This document shows positions 39,819-50,857 of a DNA stretch of 64,000 nt, piece after piece; position 1 is the first letter of the stretch; the number at the start of each line of letters is the position of its first letter. This DNA comes from Psychromarinibacter sp048262455. Lineage in GTDB: Bacteria; Pseudomonadota; Alphaproteobacteria; Rhodobacterales; Rhodobacteraceae. Where the stretch lies: assembly GCA_048262455.1 (NCBI GenBank), contig JBLXFD010000014.1:1-64000 (forward strand), written 5' to 3'. The notes under the pieces were generated by a model, which was given only the letters and a program-made list of their open reading frames with translations, did not search any database and was not told the origin of the DNA. The translations under genes and the position numbers were made by a program.

Positions 39819-40058
39819 TCATTTCTGTCTCGTCCTGTAGCGCGCGGCGCCGTAGGAGGGGCGCGGCGGCATGGGGTTTGTCTTGTCTTCCGGCGTTTCC
39901 GGCGGATCGGTCTCGGTGTTTGCGGCGCGGGCCCTGCCGGCTTCCCGGTCCGCCTTGCCGCGCCGCCGGGCCAGCCAGCGCTGCTGCCAGCGGTAGGTAA
40001 GCCACAGGGCGAGGCCGACGATCAGGATTTCCAGGAGCAGGAACAGCCAGAGTTCCAT
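39819..40058 (-). CDS. Small membrane protein between bolA and grxD
   Basis: 79 residues: one N-terminal membrane helix (about 3-22), then a basic, Pro-rich cytoplasmic tail. It starts ten bases after the bolA stop and ends 14 bases before grxD. Function unknown; position suggests a role with the Grx4/BolA pair, but no motif supports one. Confidence 0.7.
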   Translation of the reverse strand: MELWLFLLLEILIVGLALWLTYRWQQRWLARRRGKADREAGRARAANTETDPPETPEDKTNPMPPRPSYGAARYRTRQK

Positions 40059-40068
40059 GCCCCCGTGC

Positions 40069-40311
40069 CTAGGCCGGCGCCTTGGTGGTCAGCGCCAGCG
40101 CGTGCAGCTCTCCCTGCGCGCCGTCCATCTTGCCCTTGAGCGCGGCATAGACCGCGCGCTGCTGCTGCACCCGGTTCTGGCCGCGGAAGCTTTCGTCGAT
40201 CACCTCGGCCGCGTAGTGGTTGCCGTCGCCCGCAAGGTCGGTGATCGTGATCTTCGCCTCCGGGAAGGTTTCCCGGATCAGATCCTCGATTTCCTGCGCC
40301 TGCATTGCCAT
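40069..40311 (-). CDS. bolA: BolA-family protein
   Basis: 80 residues, the short (IbaG/BolA2-like) type. The fold is visible in EIEDLIRETFPEAKITITDLAGDGNHYAAEVIDESFRG with the conserved histidine in GNHY, a cluster ligand when bound to Grx4, and VYAALKGKMDGAQGELHAL. Encoded with grxD, which supports joint iron-sulfur work. Confidence 0.92.
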   Translation of the reverse strand: MAMQAQEIEDLIRETFPEAKITITDLAGDGNHYAAEVIDESFRGQNRVQQQRAVYAALKGKMDGAQGELHALALTTKAPA

Positions 40312-40368
40312 TCGCCGTCTCTCCTGTCTGCGCCCCAGATGTAGGCGGGGTGCGCCCGGGCCGCAAGG

Positions 40369-40892
40369 TCAGACGTGGTGCGCGAGGCTGCGCAGGAAGG
40401 CGCGGACCTGGCCGGGCAGGGGGCCGGCGGCGATATCGCGGGCGTCTTCCGCCATCATCTCGGGCGGGCAGAGCGCGGCCAGCAGGGCGCGGCGGCGCGC
40501 TTCCTCGTCGTCCTCCAGCCCCAGCCGGCGCGCGGTTTCCAGCAGGCCGACCAGCCCGTGGATCACCCTGAGATGCGCGAAGGTCTCCTGCATCGGCGCC
40601 AGCTGCTCCAGGTCGTCCTGCCAGCTGACCCCGCCGTGCAGCGCCAGCGTGCGCTGGCCGGCGCCGGCGCAGTCGTAGACCGCGCAGCCGGCAAAGCCGC
40701 GCCGGTCGAGGTCGGCGTGGATGGTGCAGGCGTGGCGCGACAGGTGGGGGCAGGGCAGGCCGGCGGGCTTGTCGATGGCGAAGGCCTCGCCCTCGTCGAA
40801 GGCCAGCGCCACGCAGCACAGGGCGGCGCAGGCCTCGCAGTCCGCCTCGAGGTCGGGCAGCTCGGGCAGTTCGGGCAGGTCCGGCGCCACGG

Positions 40893-40896
<4 letters not shown>
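40369..40896 (-). CDS. Cysteine-cluster protein, probable metal-binding (YkgJ-like)
   Basis: 175 residues from a GTG that overlaps the purL stop by four bases. Eight cysteines lie in the first 80 residues (C20, C23, C27, C28, C49, C57, C71, C76: CEACAALCC, then PCPHL...CTIHADLDRRGFAGCAVYDC). This resembles the YkgJ/CxxCxxxCC group and the cysteine-rich head of some pentapeptide-repeat proteins. The C-terminal half is helical with no known motif. Its place between purL and bolA-grxD suggests a link to metal or cluster handling; this is inference. Confidence 0.75.
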
Positions 40897-43058
<2,162 letters not shown>

Positions 43059-43172
43059 CTTCACCCCCTGCACGCGTCCGTCGCGGGGGCTTCTAGTGCA
43101 GGGCGGCGGGGATGGGAAGCGGCGCGGGGGGCGATGGTGCGGGAATGCGGTGGGTGATGGTGTCGCGGAACG

Positions 43173-43204
43173 AAAAAGGGGAGGCCGCGCGGGGCGGCCT
43201 CCCT
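43173..43204 (-). terminator. Rho-independent terminator of the 11-mer-repeat protein gene
   Basis: On the minus strand GGGAGGCCGC / GCGGCCTCCC (ten perfect pairs, five-base loop) is followed by CTTTTT. It lies 22 bases after the stop at 43226. Confidence 0.92.
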
Positions 43205-43225
43205 TCAGGTGTAAGTAAGTCCGGC

Positions 43226-43774
43226 TTAGTTGGCGCGGACGCTGCCGTTGCCCTGCAGCTGGGCGTTCACCGCGGCGATGAACTGCGCGCGGCTCAGCTT
43301 GATGCGGAACTCGCCGTCCGAGGCCTGCTCGGCGTCGACGGTGATGCGCTCGACCGGCAGGTCGAGGCTGTCGTCCACGTTGACGACGATCTTGGCGTTG
43401 CCGGCGGCGTCGGACTGAACCGATTCAACGGTGCCCAGCGAGGCCGCGTCAGCCGACAGAAGAACGCCGGCGTTGACGTTGCCCTTGGTCTTCAGGCGGG
43501 TGCCGTTGGCATTGACGTTGGTATTGGTGTTCGCCGTGGCCGAGACGTTTGCGTTCACGTTGGCATTGGCGTTGTCCACGGTGCGGCCGGTGTCGCCGAT
43601 CGCATCGCCGACCGAACGGCTGGTGTCGGTCACGGCATCGCCAACGGAGGCGCCGGTGTCGGCGACGGCGTCGCCCACGTTGCCGGTGGTGTCGCCAAGG
43701 CCTTGGGCGGTCGCGGCCCCGGCGGCGAGCGAAGCGATCGCGGCGGTGGCCAGCAGAGTGTTACGAATAGTCAT
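43226..43774 (-). CDS. Exported protein with 11-residue VGDA repeats, function unknown
   Basis: 182 residues, signal peptide ending AGAATAQ, AAGGAGA before the ATG. Three 11-residue units (VGDAVADTGAS, VGDAVTDTSRS, VGDAIGDTGRT) lead into an Asn/Ala/Val-rich tract (DNANANVNANVSATANTNTN), then a C-terminal domain of about 85 residues resembling a PRC-barrel/stress-protein beta domain (VLLSADAASLGTVESVQSDA). On the minus strand GGAAC lies about 75 bases upstream with CGAC 17 bases on, like an alphaproteobacterial ECF-sigma promoter. Own terminator. Likely an abundant periplasmic protein. Confidence 0.78.
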   Translation of the reverse strand: MTIRNTLLATAAIASLAAGAATAQGLGDTTGNVGDAVADTGASVGDAVTDTSRSVGDAIGDTGRTVDNANANVNANVSATANTNTNVNANGTRLKTKGNVNAGVLLSADAASLGTVESVQSDAAGNAKIVVNVDDSLDLPVERITVDAEQASDGEFRIKLSRAQFIAAVNAQLQGNGSVRAN

Positions 43775-44230
43775 GGTGAAGTCTCCTTCAGTTTCTCTTT
43801 TCGCACCCGGCCCCGAGTGGCGGGGCGTCGGCGTGTGGGCAACAACTGTTCCTCCCTCACCCCTTTAGCAAGGGACCCCCCGGGGCTATTCGCGGTGGCG
43901 GCGGGAAGGCGCTGGAGATGGCTGCCGGCGCCTGCGGCTTTCCGCAAACGGGTCCCGGCTGGTAAACATGTGATGGAACCGGAGTGACATTGGCCGCCAC
44001 TTTGCGCGGCCGCGGGACGGCAATCAAGCCCCGCCTCGGCGCGTGCGCGCGGGCGAAAAAAAAGGCCGGGCAAAAGCCCGGCCAAGTCCAACAGGGAGGT
44101 AAAGACGCTGGAGTGTTTCATCCGCTGCGCCTTCAATGGGCAAATATTCCGTGGGTGCCCATGGATCAAGCAATTTCGATACGCCGTGGTGCAAGGCCGA
44201 TATGATCCCGGTGCATAAGTGACACAGCCC
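43775..44230. other. Intergenic region with promoter and possible small RNA
   Basis: 456 bases between the promoter of the 11-mer-repeat gene and the end of the LysR gene. The left part holds the GGAAC-N17-CGAC candidate promoter (minus strand, 43827-43852). The right part holds the hairpin/T-run at 44056-44083 and the candidate small RNA described separately. No protein gene is convincing. Confidence 0.5.
44056..44134 (-). ncRNA. Candidate small RNA with CCUCCC motif and strong terminator
   Basis: On the minus strand an intrinsic terminator (GGCCGGGC-TTTT-GCCCGGCC plus eight T) is preceded eight bases earlier by ACCTCCCTGT, an anti-Shine-Dalgarno-type sequence (44100-44091). A weak promoter (TTGATC, 17 bases, TATTTG; 44169-44141) would give an RNA of about 80 bases. 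The alternative is that the hairpin simply ends the LysR transcript, whose stop is 148 bases upstream. Confidence 0.3.
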
Positions 44231-45136
44231 TCAGCCCCGTACCTCGTCCTTCCGGCGCTGGCGGTAGGCGAAGATTTCCTCGGTGACGAAGTCGCGGAAT
44301 GCGGCGATGCGTTTGGAATTCCTCAACTCTTCCGGGTACGCGAGGAACACCGGAACCTCGTTCGATTCCACGTCCGGCAGCACCCGCACGAGATCGGGAA
44401 AATCCTCTGTCAAGTAATCCGGCAAAACGCCGATCCCGAGGTTGTTGAGCACCCCCTGCAGCACGCCGAAGTAGTTGTTGACCGTCAGCAGCGAGCGCAC
44501 GTCGTGGGTCAGCAGCTCCTGCACCAGGCTGGCGCCGGCGCTGACCTGGTGCGAGGTGGGGTTCTGGCAGATCAGCCGGTGCCGCGACAGGTCGGCGAGG
44601 GTGGCGAGGGTGCCGGCAGATTCCAGGTACTGGGGCGAGGCGTAGAGGCGCATGCTGACGCTCATCAGCCGCTTCCGGATCAGGTCGGCCTGGCTGGGCT
44701 CTTTCATGCGGATGGCGACGTCGGCCTCGCGCATGGGTAGGTCCAGCACCCGTTCCTCCAGCATCAGGTCGATCTTGAGGTCGGGATACTTGACGTAAAG
44801 CGTCGGCAGGCGCGGCGCCAGCCAGAGCGTGCCGAAGCCGGTGGTGGAGGTGACGCGCAGCTCGCCGAAGACCTCTTCCTTGCTGTCGCGTATCCGCGCC
44901 TCGGCGGTGTCGAGGCGGCGCACCATGGCAGAGGTGGCGTCGAACAGCAGCTCGCCCTGCTCGGTGAGAATCAGCCCCCGGGCGTGGCGGTGGAAAAGCA
45001 CCGCGTTCAGGCTTTCCTCCAGCGCGCGGATCTGGCGGGAGACCGCCGACTGGGACAGGTGCAGCGTGTCACCGGCATGGGTCAGGCTGCCCGCGTCCGC
45101 CACGGCGTGGAATATTCTTAGCTTGTCCCAGTCCAT
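44231..45136 (-). CDS. LysR-family regulator divergent from the oxidoreductase gene
   Basis: 301 residues. Standard DNA-binding domain (LRIFHAVADAGSLTHAGDTL, SQSAVSRQIRALE) and effector domain. ATG 45136 has GAGGA five bases upstream. The conserved GELRVTSTTGFGTLWLAPRL is typical of LysR proteins in alphaproteobacteria that control amino-acid or aromatic metabolism. It is divergent from the indolepyruvate oxidoreductase gene with an operator-like palindrome between them, so it probably controls that gene. Confidence 0.9.
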   Translation of the reverse strand: MDWDKLRIFHAVADAGSLTHAGDTLHLSQSAVSRQIRALEESLNAVLFHRHARGLILTEQGELLFDATSAMVRRLDTAEARIRDSKEEVFGELRVTSTTGFGTLWLAPRLPTLYVKYPDLKIDLMLEERVLDLPMREADVAIRMKEPSQADLIRKRLMSVSMRLYASPQYLESAGTLATLADLSRHRLICQNPTSHQVSAGASLVQELLTHDVRSLLTVNNYFGVLQGVLNNLGIGVLPDYLTEDFPDLVRVLPDVESNEVPVFLAYPEELRNSKRIAAFRDFVTEEIFAYRQRRKDEVRG

Positions 45137-45233
45137 GACGGTCCTCGATTGCACGTGGTGGCGATAACGGCTTGCGGGTTCTTACCGGGCGGGGCGGTGC
45201 GATTGCAAACGCCAAGACCGCCCCGAATTCGTT

Positions 45234-45261
45234 TTGTAGGTCAGTTTTTATGACCTATAAT
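45234..45261 (+). promoter_or_regulatory. Promoter of the indolepyruvate oxidoreductase gene
   Basis: A perfect TATAAT (-10) at 45256-45261 with TTGTAG (-35) at 45234-45239 and a 16-base spacer, 39 bases before the start codon. It lies in the most AT-rich stretch of the window (45220-45275). Confidence 0.6.
45237..45257. promoter_or_regulatory. Perfect 7-bp inverted repeat inside the promoter (operator candidate)
   Basis: TAGGTCA and TGACCTA flank GTTTTTA. The palindrome covers the spacer and part of both promoter boxes, the position of a repressor operator. Perfect symmetry over 14 bases in this AT island is unlikely by chance. The divergent LysR protein is the obvious candidate ligand, although a GntR-type repressor would fit as well. 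Confidence 0.6.
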
Positions 45262-45299
45262 CATGCTATATATTCGATGTGCGGAGGAGGCGCAGCGAG

Positions 45300-48200
45300 A
45301 TGCGGCATGATGTAACGCTGAACGACCGCTACGACCTGGAAAAGTCGCCGGTCCTGATGAACGGCACTCAGGCGCTGGTGCGGCTGATGCTGATGCAGAA
45401 GGCGCGCGACCGGGCGGCGGGGTTGAACACCGCGGGCTACGTCACCGGCTACCGCGGCTCTCCGGTCGGGGCGGTGGACCAGACCATGGCCCGCGCGGGC
45501 AAGGTGCTGACCGCCAATGACATCCGCTTCGAGCCCGGTCTGAACGAGGATCTCGCCGCCACCGCCCTTTGGGGCAGCCAGCAGGCAGAGATGCGGGGCG
45601 AGGGGCGGTTCGACGGTGTCTTCGGGCTTTGGTACGGCAAGGGGCCCGGCGTTGACCGCTCCGGCGACGTGATGCGGCACGCCAACATGGCCGGCACCTC
45701 GCGCCACGGCGGCGTGCTGATGGCCATGGGCGACGACCACACCGGCGAAAGCTCCAGCGTATGTCACCAATCGGACTGGGCGCTGGTGGATGCCTACATG
45801 CCGGTGCTCTCGCCCGCGGGGGTGCAGGAGATCATGGACCTGGGGCTTTACGGCTTCGCCATGTCGCGCTTTGCCGGGGTCTGGGCCGGGCTCAAGCTGA
45901 TGAAGGACACGATCGAGGTGACCTCGGTGGTGGACGGCCGCCCCGACCGCATGCAGTTCGTCACCCCCGACTTCCCGCTGCCCAAGGATGGGCTGAACAT
46001 CCGCCCCGGCGATCACTGGATCCCGCAGGAAGCGCGGATGATCGACCACAAGCGTTTCGCGGCAGAGGCCTTCGCCCGCGCCAACGGCATCGACCGGCGG
46101 GTCTGGGGCAAGGCGGGGGCCAAGATCGGCTTTGTCGCGGCGGGCAAGAACTGGCTGGACCTGACCCACGCCATGGCGCTGCTGGGGCTGGACGAGGCCG
46201 AGGCGGAACGGCTGGGCATCACCACCTACAAGGTGGCGCAGACATGGCCGCTGGACATGGACAGCTTCCACGAATGGGCCGAGGGGCTGGCGCTGATCGT
46301 GGTGGTCGAGGAGAAGCGCAAGCTGATCGAGGTGCAGATCAAGGAGGCGATCTTCGACGACCGGCGCGGCCGGCGGGTCTACGGCTGGCACAAGGGCGAT
46401 ACATGGGAGCATGGCCGGCGGCTGGAGCTGTTCCCCACCCGCATGGCGCTGGACCCGGTGATGATTGCCGAGAAGCTGGGGGAGATCCTGCTGGAGGAAG
46501 GCCGCGGCACCGACCGGATGCAGGCCGCGCTGCGCCGGCTGGAAGAGACCCGCAAGGCGGACAATGCCGAGGAGATCGCGGTGCGCACGCCCTACTTCTG
46601 CTCGGGCTGCCCGCACAATACCTCGACCAAGGTGCCCGAGGGGTCGCGCGCCGGGGCGGGGATCGGCTGTCACATCATGGCTCTGTGGATGGACCGGGAC
46701 ACCGACGGCTTCACCCACATGGGCGGCGAGGGCGCGAACTGGATCGGCGAGGCGCCTTTCTCGAAGCGCGGGCACGTGTTCCAGAACCTCGGGGACGGCA
46801 CCTACAACCACTCCGGCGTGCAGGCGATCCGGGCCGCTTTGGCTGCGGGCACCAACATCACCTACAAGATCCTCTACAATGATGCCGTGGCCATGACCGG
46901 CGGGCAGACCAACGAGGGCGGGCTGGACCCCTACCGCATCGTGGCGGAACTGCGCGCCATGGGCGTGGAACACGTGGCGGTGGTCTACGACGAGAAGGAA
47001 AAGCCCGACCTGTCGCGCTTCCCGCGCGAGGTGCCGACCCACGAGCGGGCCGAGCTGCCCGAGGTGCAGCGGCAGTTCCAGCGGATCGAGGGCGTGTCGG
47101 CCATCGTCTACATCCAGACCTGCGCCGCCGAGAAGCGCCGCCGCCGCAAGCGCGGCACCTTCCCGGACCCGGGCACCCGGGTGCTGATCAACACCGACGT
47201 CTGCGAGGGCTGCGGCGACTGCGGGGTGCAGTCCAACTGCGTCTCGGTGGTGCCGGTGGAGACCGAGCTGGGGCGCAAGCGGGCGATCGACCAGTCCACC
47301 TGCAACAAGGATTACTCCTGCGTGAAGGGCTTTTGCCCCTCGTTCCTGACGGTGGAGGGCGGCACCCCCCGCAAGGCGGCGACGGTGGATCTGGACGTGG
47401 GCCACCTGCCGCAGGCGGACCTGCCGGCGATAGAGGGCACCCACAACGTCATCATCACCGGCGTCGGCGGCACCGGGGTGGTGACCATCGGCGCGGTGCT
47501 GGCCATGGCCGCCTACCTCGACGGCAAGGGCGCGGGGATGATGGAGATGGCCGGGCTGGCGCAGAAGGGCGGGGCGGTGCACATCCACTGCCGCATCGCC
47601 GAGCGGCCCGAAGACATCAGCGCGATCCGCGTGGCCACCGGCGAGGCCGACGCGCTGATCGGCGGCGACCTGGTGGTCAGCGCCGGGTCCGCCACGCTGG
47701 GGCTGACGCGCACCGGGCGCACCGGCGCGGTGGTCAACAGCCACGAGATCATCACCGGCGCCTTCACCCGCGACCCGGAGTTCCGGCTGCCCACGGAGCG
47801 GCTGGAACTGGCGCTGCAGGCGCGGCTGCGCGAGCGGCTGGCGCTGTTCGACGCCTCGCTGCTGGCGGGGGCGGTGATGGGCGACACGATCTATTCCAAC
47901 ATGATGATCTTCGGGGCCTCCTGGCAGATGGGCCACCTGCCGATCTCGCACGAGGCGATCATGGCGGCGCTGGACCTGAACGGCGCCGCGCCCGAGCGCA
48001 ACAAGCGCGCCTTCGAGATCGGGCGCTGGGCGGTGCTGAACCTCGAGCAGGCGGCGCGGCTGGGCCGGCCGCAGGTGACCCAGAAGCCGAAGACGCTGGA
48101 AGAGCGGATCGCTTTCCGCGAGCGGCACCTGGCGGCCTACCAGAACGCGCGGCTGGCACGCCGCTACCGCGCCATGGTGGACCGTTTCGCGGACCCCGCG

Positions 48201-48713
48201 CTGCGCGAGGCGGTGGCGCTGGGCTACCACAAGCTGCTGTCCTACAAGGACGAGTACGAGGTTGCCCGGCTGCACCTGGACAGCGCGGCGCGGGCGCGGG
48301 AGGCCTTCGAGGGCGACCTGACGCTGCGCTATCACCTGGCCCCGCCGATGCTCGCCCGTCCCGGCGCGGATGGCCGCCCGCAAAAGCGCGCCTTCGGCCA
48401 GTGGATGGGCGGCGCCTTCAAGGTGCTGGCGCGGCTGAAGGTCCTGCGCGGAACGCCGCTGGACCCCTTCGGCTACACCGCGGAGCGGAAGATGGAGCGG
48501 GCGCTGATCGCGCAGTACGAGGCGGACATGGAGATCGTGCAGGCGCGGGCGAGCGAGGCGCCGGAGGCGGGGGCGGCGCTGGCCGCGCTGCCGCTGTCGA
48601 TCCGCGGCTTCGGCCCGGTGAAGGCTTTGAGCGAGGCGAAGGCGGCGAAGCGGCGCGAGGAGCTGCTGGCGGCGCTGGAGCGGGGAGAGGCGGTGCCGGC
48701 GGCGGCGGAGTAG
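45300..48713 (+). CDS. Indolepyruvate ferredoxin oxidoreductase, single-chain fusion
   Basis: 1137 residues. It decarboxylates aryl-pyruvates from aromatic amino acids to aryl-acetyl-CoA, reducing ferredoxin. The N-terminal part is the pyrimidine and TPP-binding alpha subunit (GYRGSPVGAVDQ near 55; GGEGANWIGEAPF near 478). Ferredoxin-type cysteines follow (CEGCGDCGVQSNC about 635-648; CNKDYSCVKGFC about 668-679), then the gamma domain from about 717 (IITGVGGTGVVTIG). Archaeal enzymes have separate alpha and beta chains; this one-chain form is the aerobic proteobacterial type. GGAGG precedes the ATG. Divergent from a LysR gene. Confidence 0.92.
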   Translation: MRHDVTLNDRYDLEKSPVLMNGTQALVRLMLMQKARDRAAGLNTAGYVTGYRGSPVGAVDQTMARAGKVLTANDIRFEPGLNEDLAATALWGSQQAEMRGEGRFDGVFGLWYGKGPGVDRSGDVMRHANMAGTSRHGGVLMAMGDDHTGESSSVCHQSDWALVDAYMPVLSPAGVQEIMDLGLYGFAMSRFAGVWAGLKLMKDTIEVTSVVDGRPDRMQFVTPDFPLPKDGLNIRPGDHWIPQEARMIDHKRFAAEAFARANGIDRRVWGKAGAKIGFVAAGKNWLDLTHAMALLGLDEAEAERLGITTYKVAQTWPLDMDSFHEWAEGLALIVVVEEKRKLIEVQIKEAIFDDRRGRRVYGWHKGDTWEHGRRLELFPTRMALDPVMIAEKLGEILLEEGRGTDRMQAALRRLEETRKADNAEEIAVRTPYFCSGCPHNTSTKVPEGSRAGAGIGCHIMALWMDRDTDGFTHMGGEGANWIGEAPFSKRGHVFQNLGDGTYNHSGVQAIRAALAAGTNITYKILYNDAVAMTGGQTNEGGLDPYRIVAELRAMGVEHVAVVYDEKEKPDLSRFPREVPTHERAELPEVQRQFQRIEGVSAIVYIQTCAAEKRRRRKRGTFPDPGTRVLINTDVCEGCGDCGVQSNCVSVVPVETELGRKRAIDQSTCNKDYSCVKGFCPSFLTVEGGTPRKAATVDLDVGHLPQADLPAIEGTHNVIITGVGGTGVVTIGAVLAMAAYLDGKGAGMMEMAGLAQKGGAVHIHCRIAERPEDISAIRVATGEADALIGGDLVVSAGSATLGLTRTGRTGAVVNSHEIITGAFTRDPEFRLPTERLELALQARLRERLALFDASLLAGAVMGDTIYSNMMIFGASWQMGHLPISHEAIMAALDLNGAAPERNKRAFEIGRWAVLNLEQAARLGRPQVTQKPKTLEERIAFRERHLAAYQNARLARRYRAMVDRFADPALREAVALGYHKLLSYKDEYEVARLHLDSAARAREAFEGDLTLRYHLAPPMLARPGADGRPQKRAFGQWMGGAFKVLARLKVLRGTPLDPFGYTAERKMERALIAQYEADMEIVQARASEAPEAGAALAALPLSIRGFGPVKALSEAKAAKRREELLAALERGEAVPAAAE

Positions 48714-48737
48714 TTGGTTTGGGATTTTGGTTTGGGT

Positions 48738-48808
48738 CGGACCGCCTGCGGCGGTCCGCCCGGCGGGGGCTCTGCCCCCGCACCCCCGAGGTATTTTGGA
48801 CAAGAAGA
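48738..48808 (+). repeat. Hairpin plus TATTTTG-box element, copy 3
   Basis: Two hairpins (CGGACCGCC-TGC-GGCGGTCCG at 48738-48758, GCGGGGGC-TCT-GCCCCCGC at 48763-48781) precede GAGGTATTTTGGACAAGAAG (48789-48808). It follows the oxidoreductase stop by 25 bases and precedes murI. Confidence 0.75.
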
Positions 48809-48922
48809 ATGGGGGGAGGGGCGTCTTGTGGCGGGGGAGTGCTGAAAATGGCGATGGATTTTCGGTGCGGGCGGCCGTAAGGCAGGCGGGCGCGGCAGCA
48901 GGTTGAACGGCGGAGCGGAACA

Positions 48923-49735
48923 TTGGCAGTCGGGATTTTCGATTCGGGGCTGGGCGGGCTGACCGTCCTGGACGCGGTGACGCGGGCGCTGCCCGATGTG
49001 CCTTTCGTCTATTACGGTGACAACGCGAATGCGCCCTACGGCGTGCGCGAGCCCGGGGACATCTATGATCTGACCGTCACCGGCGTGCAGCGGTTGTTCG
49101 ATGCCGGCTGCACCCTGGTGATCCTCGCCTGCAATACCGCCAGCGCCGCGGCGCTGCGGCGGATGCAGGAGGGCTGGGTGCCGGCGGACAAGCGGGTGCT
49201 GGGGGTCTTCGTGCCGCTGATCGAGTCGCTGACCGAGCGGCAGTGGGGCGACAATTCTCCGCCGCGCGAGGTCAAGGTGAAGCACGTCGCGCTGTTCGCC
49301 ACACCCACCACGGTGCGCAGCCGCGCCTTCCAGCGCGAGCTGGCCTTCCGCGCCATCGGCGTCGACGTGGAGGCGCAGGCCTGCGGCGGCGTGGTGGACG
49401 CGATCGAAGACGGCGACATGATCCTGGCCGAGGCGCTGGTGCGCAGCCACGTGGACGCGCTGCTGCGCAAGATGCCGGACCCGGACGCGGCGGTGCTGGG
49501 CTGCACCCATTACCCGCTGGTCGAGGAGGTGTTCCGCGACGCGCTGGGCCCGGAGGTGGAGGTCTACAGCCAGCCGTCGCTGGTGGCCGCCAGCCTTGCC
49601 GACTACCTTGGACGGCATCCCGGCATGGTGGGCGAGGGCACCGAGTCGCTGTTCCTGACCACCGGCGATCCGCGCAAGGTGTCTAACCAGGCGACGCGGT
49701 TCCTGCGACGACAGATCGGCTTCCAGCCCGCCTGA
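48923..49735 (+). CDS. murI: Glutamate racemase
   Basis: 270 residues from a TTG start with GGAG upstream; no ATG or GTG fits the conserved start AVGIFDSGLGGLTVL. It makes D-glutamate for peptidoglycan. Catalytic cysteines are in ILACNTASA (about 69) and LGCTHYPL (about 194). The TTG start may keep expression low. The closest upstream gene is the oxidoreductase, 209 bases away. Confidence 0.93.
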   Translation: MAVGIFDSGLGGLTVLDAVTRALPDVPFVYYGDNANAPYGVREPGDIYDLTVTGVQRLFDAGCTLVILACNTASAAALRRMQEGWVPADKRVLGVFVPLIESLTERQWGDNSPPREVKVKHVALFATPTTVRSRAFQRELAFRAIGVDVEAQACGGVVDAIEDGDMILAEALVRSHVDALLRKMPDPDAAVLGCTHYPLVEEVFRDALGPEVEVYSQPSLVAASLADYLGRHPGMVGEGTESLFLTTGDPRKVSNQATRFLRRQIGFQPA

Positions 49736-49774
49736 CCCGCCAGACCGCACGACCGACTTCAGACAGGAAGACCC

Positions 49775-50803
49775 ATGACCCATCGCATCGCCATCCTCGG
49801 CGCCTCCGGCTACACCGGGGCCGAGCTTGTCCGGCTGATCGCCACCCACCCCTCGTTCCGCATCGCCGCGCTGTCGGGGGACCGCAAGGCGGGGATGTCC
49901 ATGGCCGAGGTCTATCCGCACCTGCGGCACCTGGACCTGCCGGAGCTGGTGAAGATCGAGGACATCGATTTCGCCGGGATCGACCTGGTGTTCTGCGCGC
50001 TGCCCCATGCCACGTCGCAGAGCGTCATCAGGGACTTGCCGCGCAGTGTTAAGGTGGTGGACCTGTCCGCCGACTTCCGCCTGCGCGATGCCGAGGCCTA
50101 CGAGAAATGGTACGGCAAGCCCCATGGCGCACTCGATTTGCAGCAAGAGGCGGTCTACGGGCTGACGGAATTCTACCGCGACGAGATCCGCGGGGCGCGG
50201 CTGGTGGCGGGCACCGGCTGCAACGCCGCCACCGGGCAGTTCGCGCTGCGGCCGCTGATCGAGGCGGGGGTGATCGACCTCGACGACATCGTGATGGACC
50301 TGAAGGCCGCGGCCTCTGGGGCGGGGCGGTCGCTGAAGGAGAACCTGCTGTTCGCCGAGCTGTTCGAGAACGCTGCCGGCTACTCGCTAGGGGGCAAGCA
50401 CCGGCACCTCGGGGAGTTCGACCAGGAATTCTCGCGCATCGCCGGGCGGAAGGTGGAGGTGCAGTTCACCCCGCACCTGATCCCCGCGACCCGGGGCATC
50501 CTGCTGACCTGCTACGTCAAGGGCGCGCCCGAGGCGGTGCACGGGGCTTTGGCGCGGGCCTACGAAGACGAGCCCTTCCTGCAGGTGCTGCCAATGGGCA
50601 GCGCGCCGAGCTTGAAGGACGTGCGCGGCTCGAACTTCTGCCACCTGGGCGTGGTGGGGGACCGGCGGCCGGGGCGGGCGGTGGTGATCGCGGTGCTGGA
50701 CAACCTGGCCAAGGGGTCTTCCGGCCAGGCGATCCAGAACGCCAACCTGATGCTGGGCGAGGAAGAGACCGCGGGGCTGATGATGGCGCCGCTGTTCCCG
50801 TGA
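49775..50803 (+). CDS. argC: N-acetyl-gamma-glutamyl-phosphate reductase
   Basis: 342 residues, ATG behind CAGGAAG. Third step of arginine synthesis. Nucleotide-binding AILGASGYTGAELVRLI at 6-22, catalytic cysteine in GTGCNAATGQFALRPL near 150. argC in front of ccmE/F/H is the order known from Rhodobacter and Paracoccus. Confidence 0.95.
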   Translation: MTHRIAILGASGYTGAELVRLIATHPSFRIAALSGDRKAGMSMAEVYPHLRHLDLPELVKIEDIDFAGIDLVFCALPHATSQSVIRDLPRSVKVVDLSADFRLRDAEAYEKWYGKPHGALDLQQEAVYGLTEFYRDEIRGARLVAGTGCNAATGQFALRPLIEAGVIDLDDIVMDLKAAASGAGRSLKENLLFAELFENAAGYSLGGKHRHLGEFDQEFSRIAGRKVEVQFTPHLIPATRGILLTCYVKGAPEAVHGALARAYEDEPFLQVLPMGSAPSLKDVRGSNFCHLGVVGDRRPGRAVVIAVLDNLAKGSSGQAIQNANLMLGEEETAGLMMAPLFP

Positions 50804-50857
50804 ACGTGAGGTGAGCCTTGCCGCCGTGGCGGTTAGGATGAACGCCGGGAGGACGAG

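Noticed and set aside
45261..48923. Open frame of about 1220 codons on the minus strand, antisense to the indolepyruvate oxidoreductase gene
   Set aside because: Composition (Arg, His, Gly, Leu-rich with no motifs) is that of a shadow frame in high-GC DNA, and the plus-strand frame carries complete catalytic and cluster motifs.
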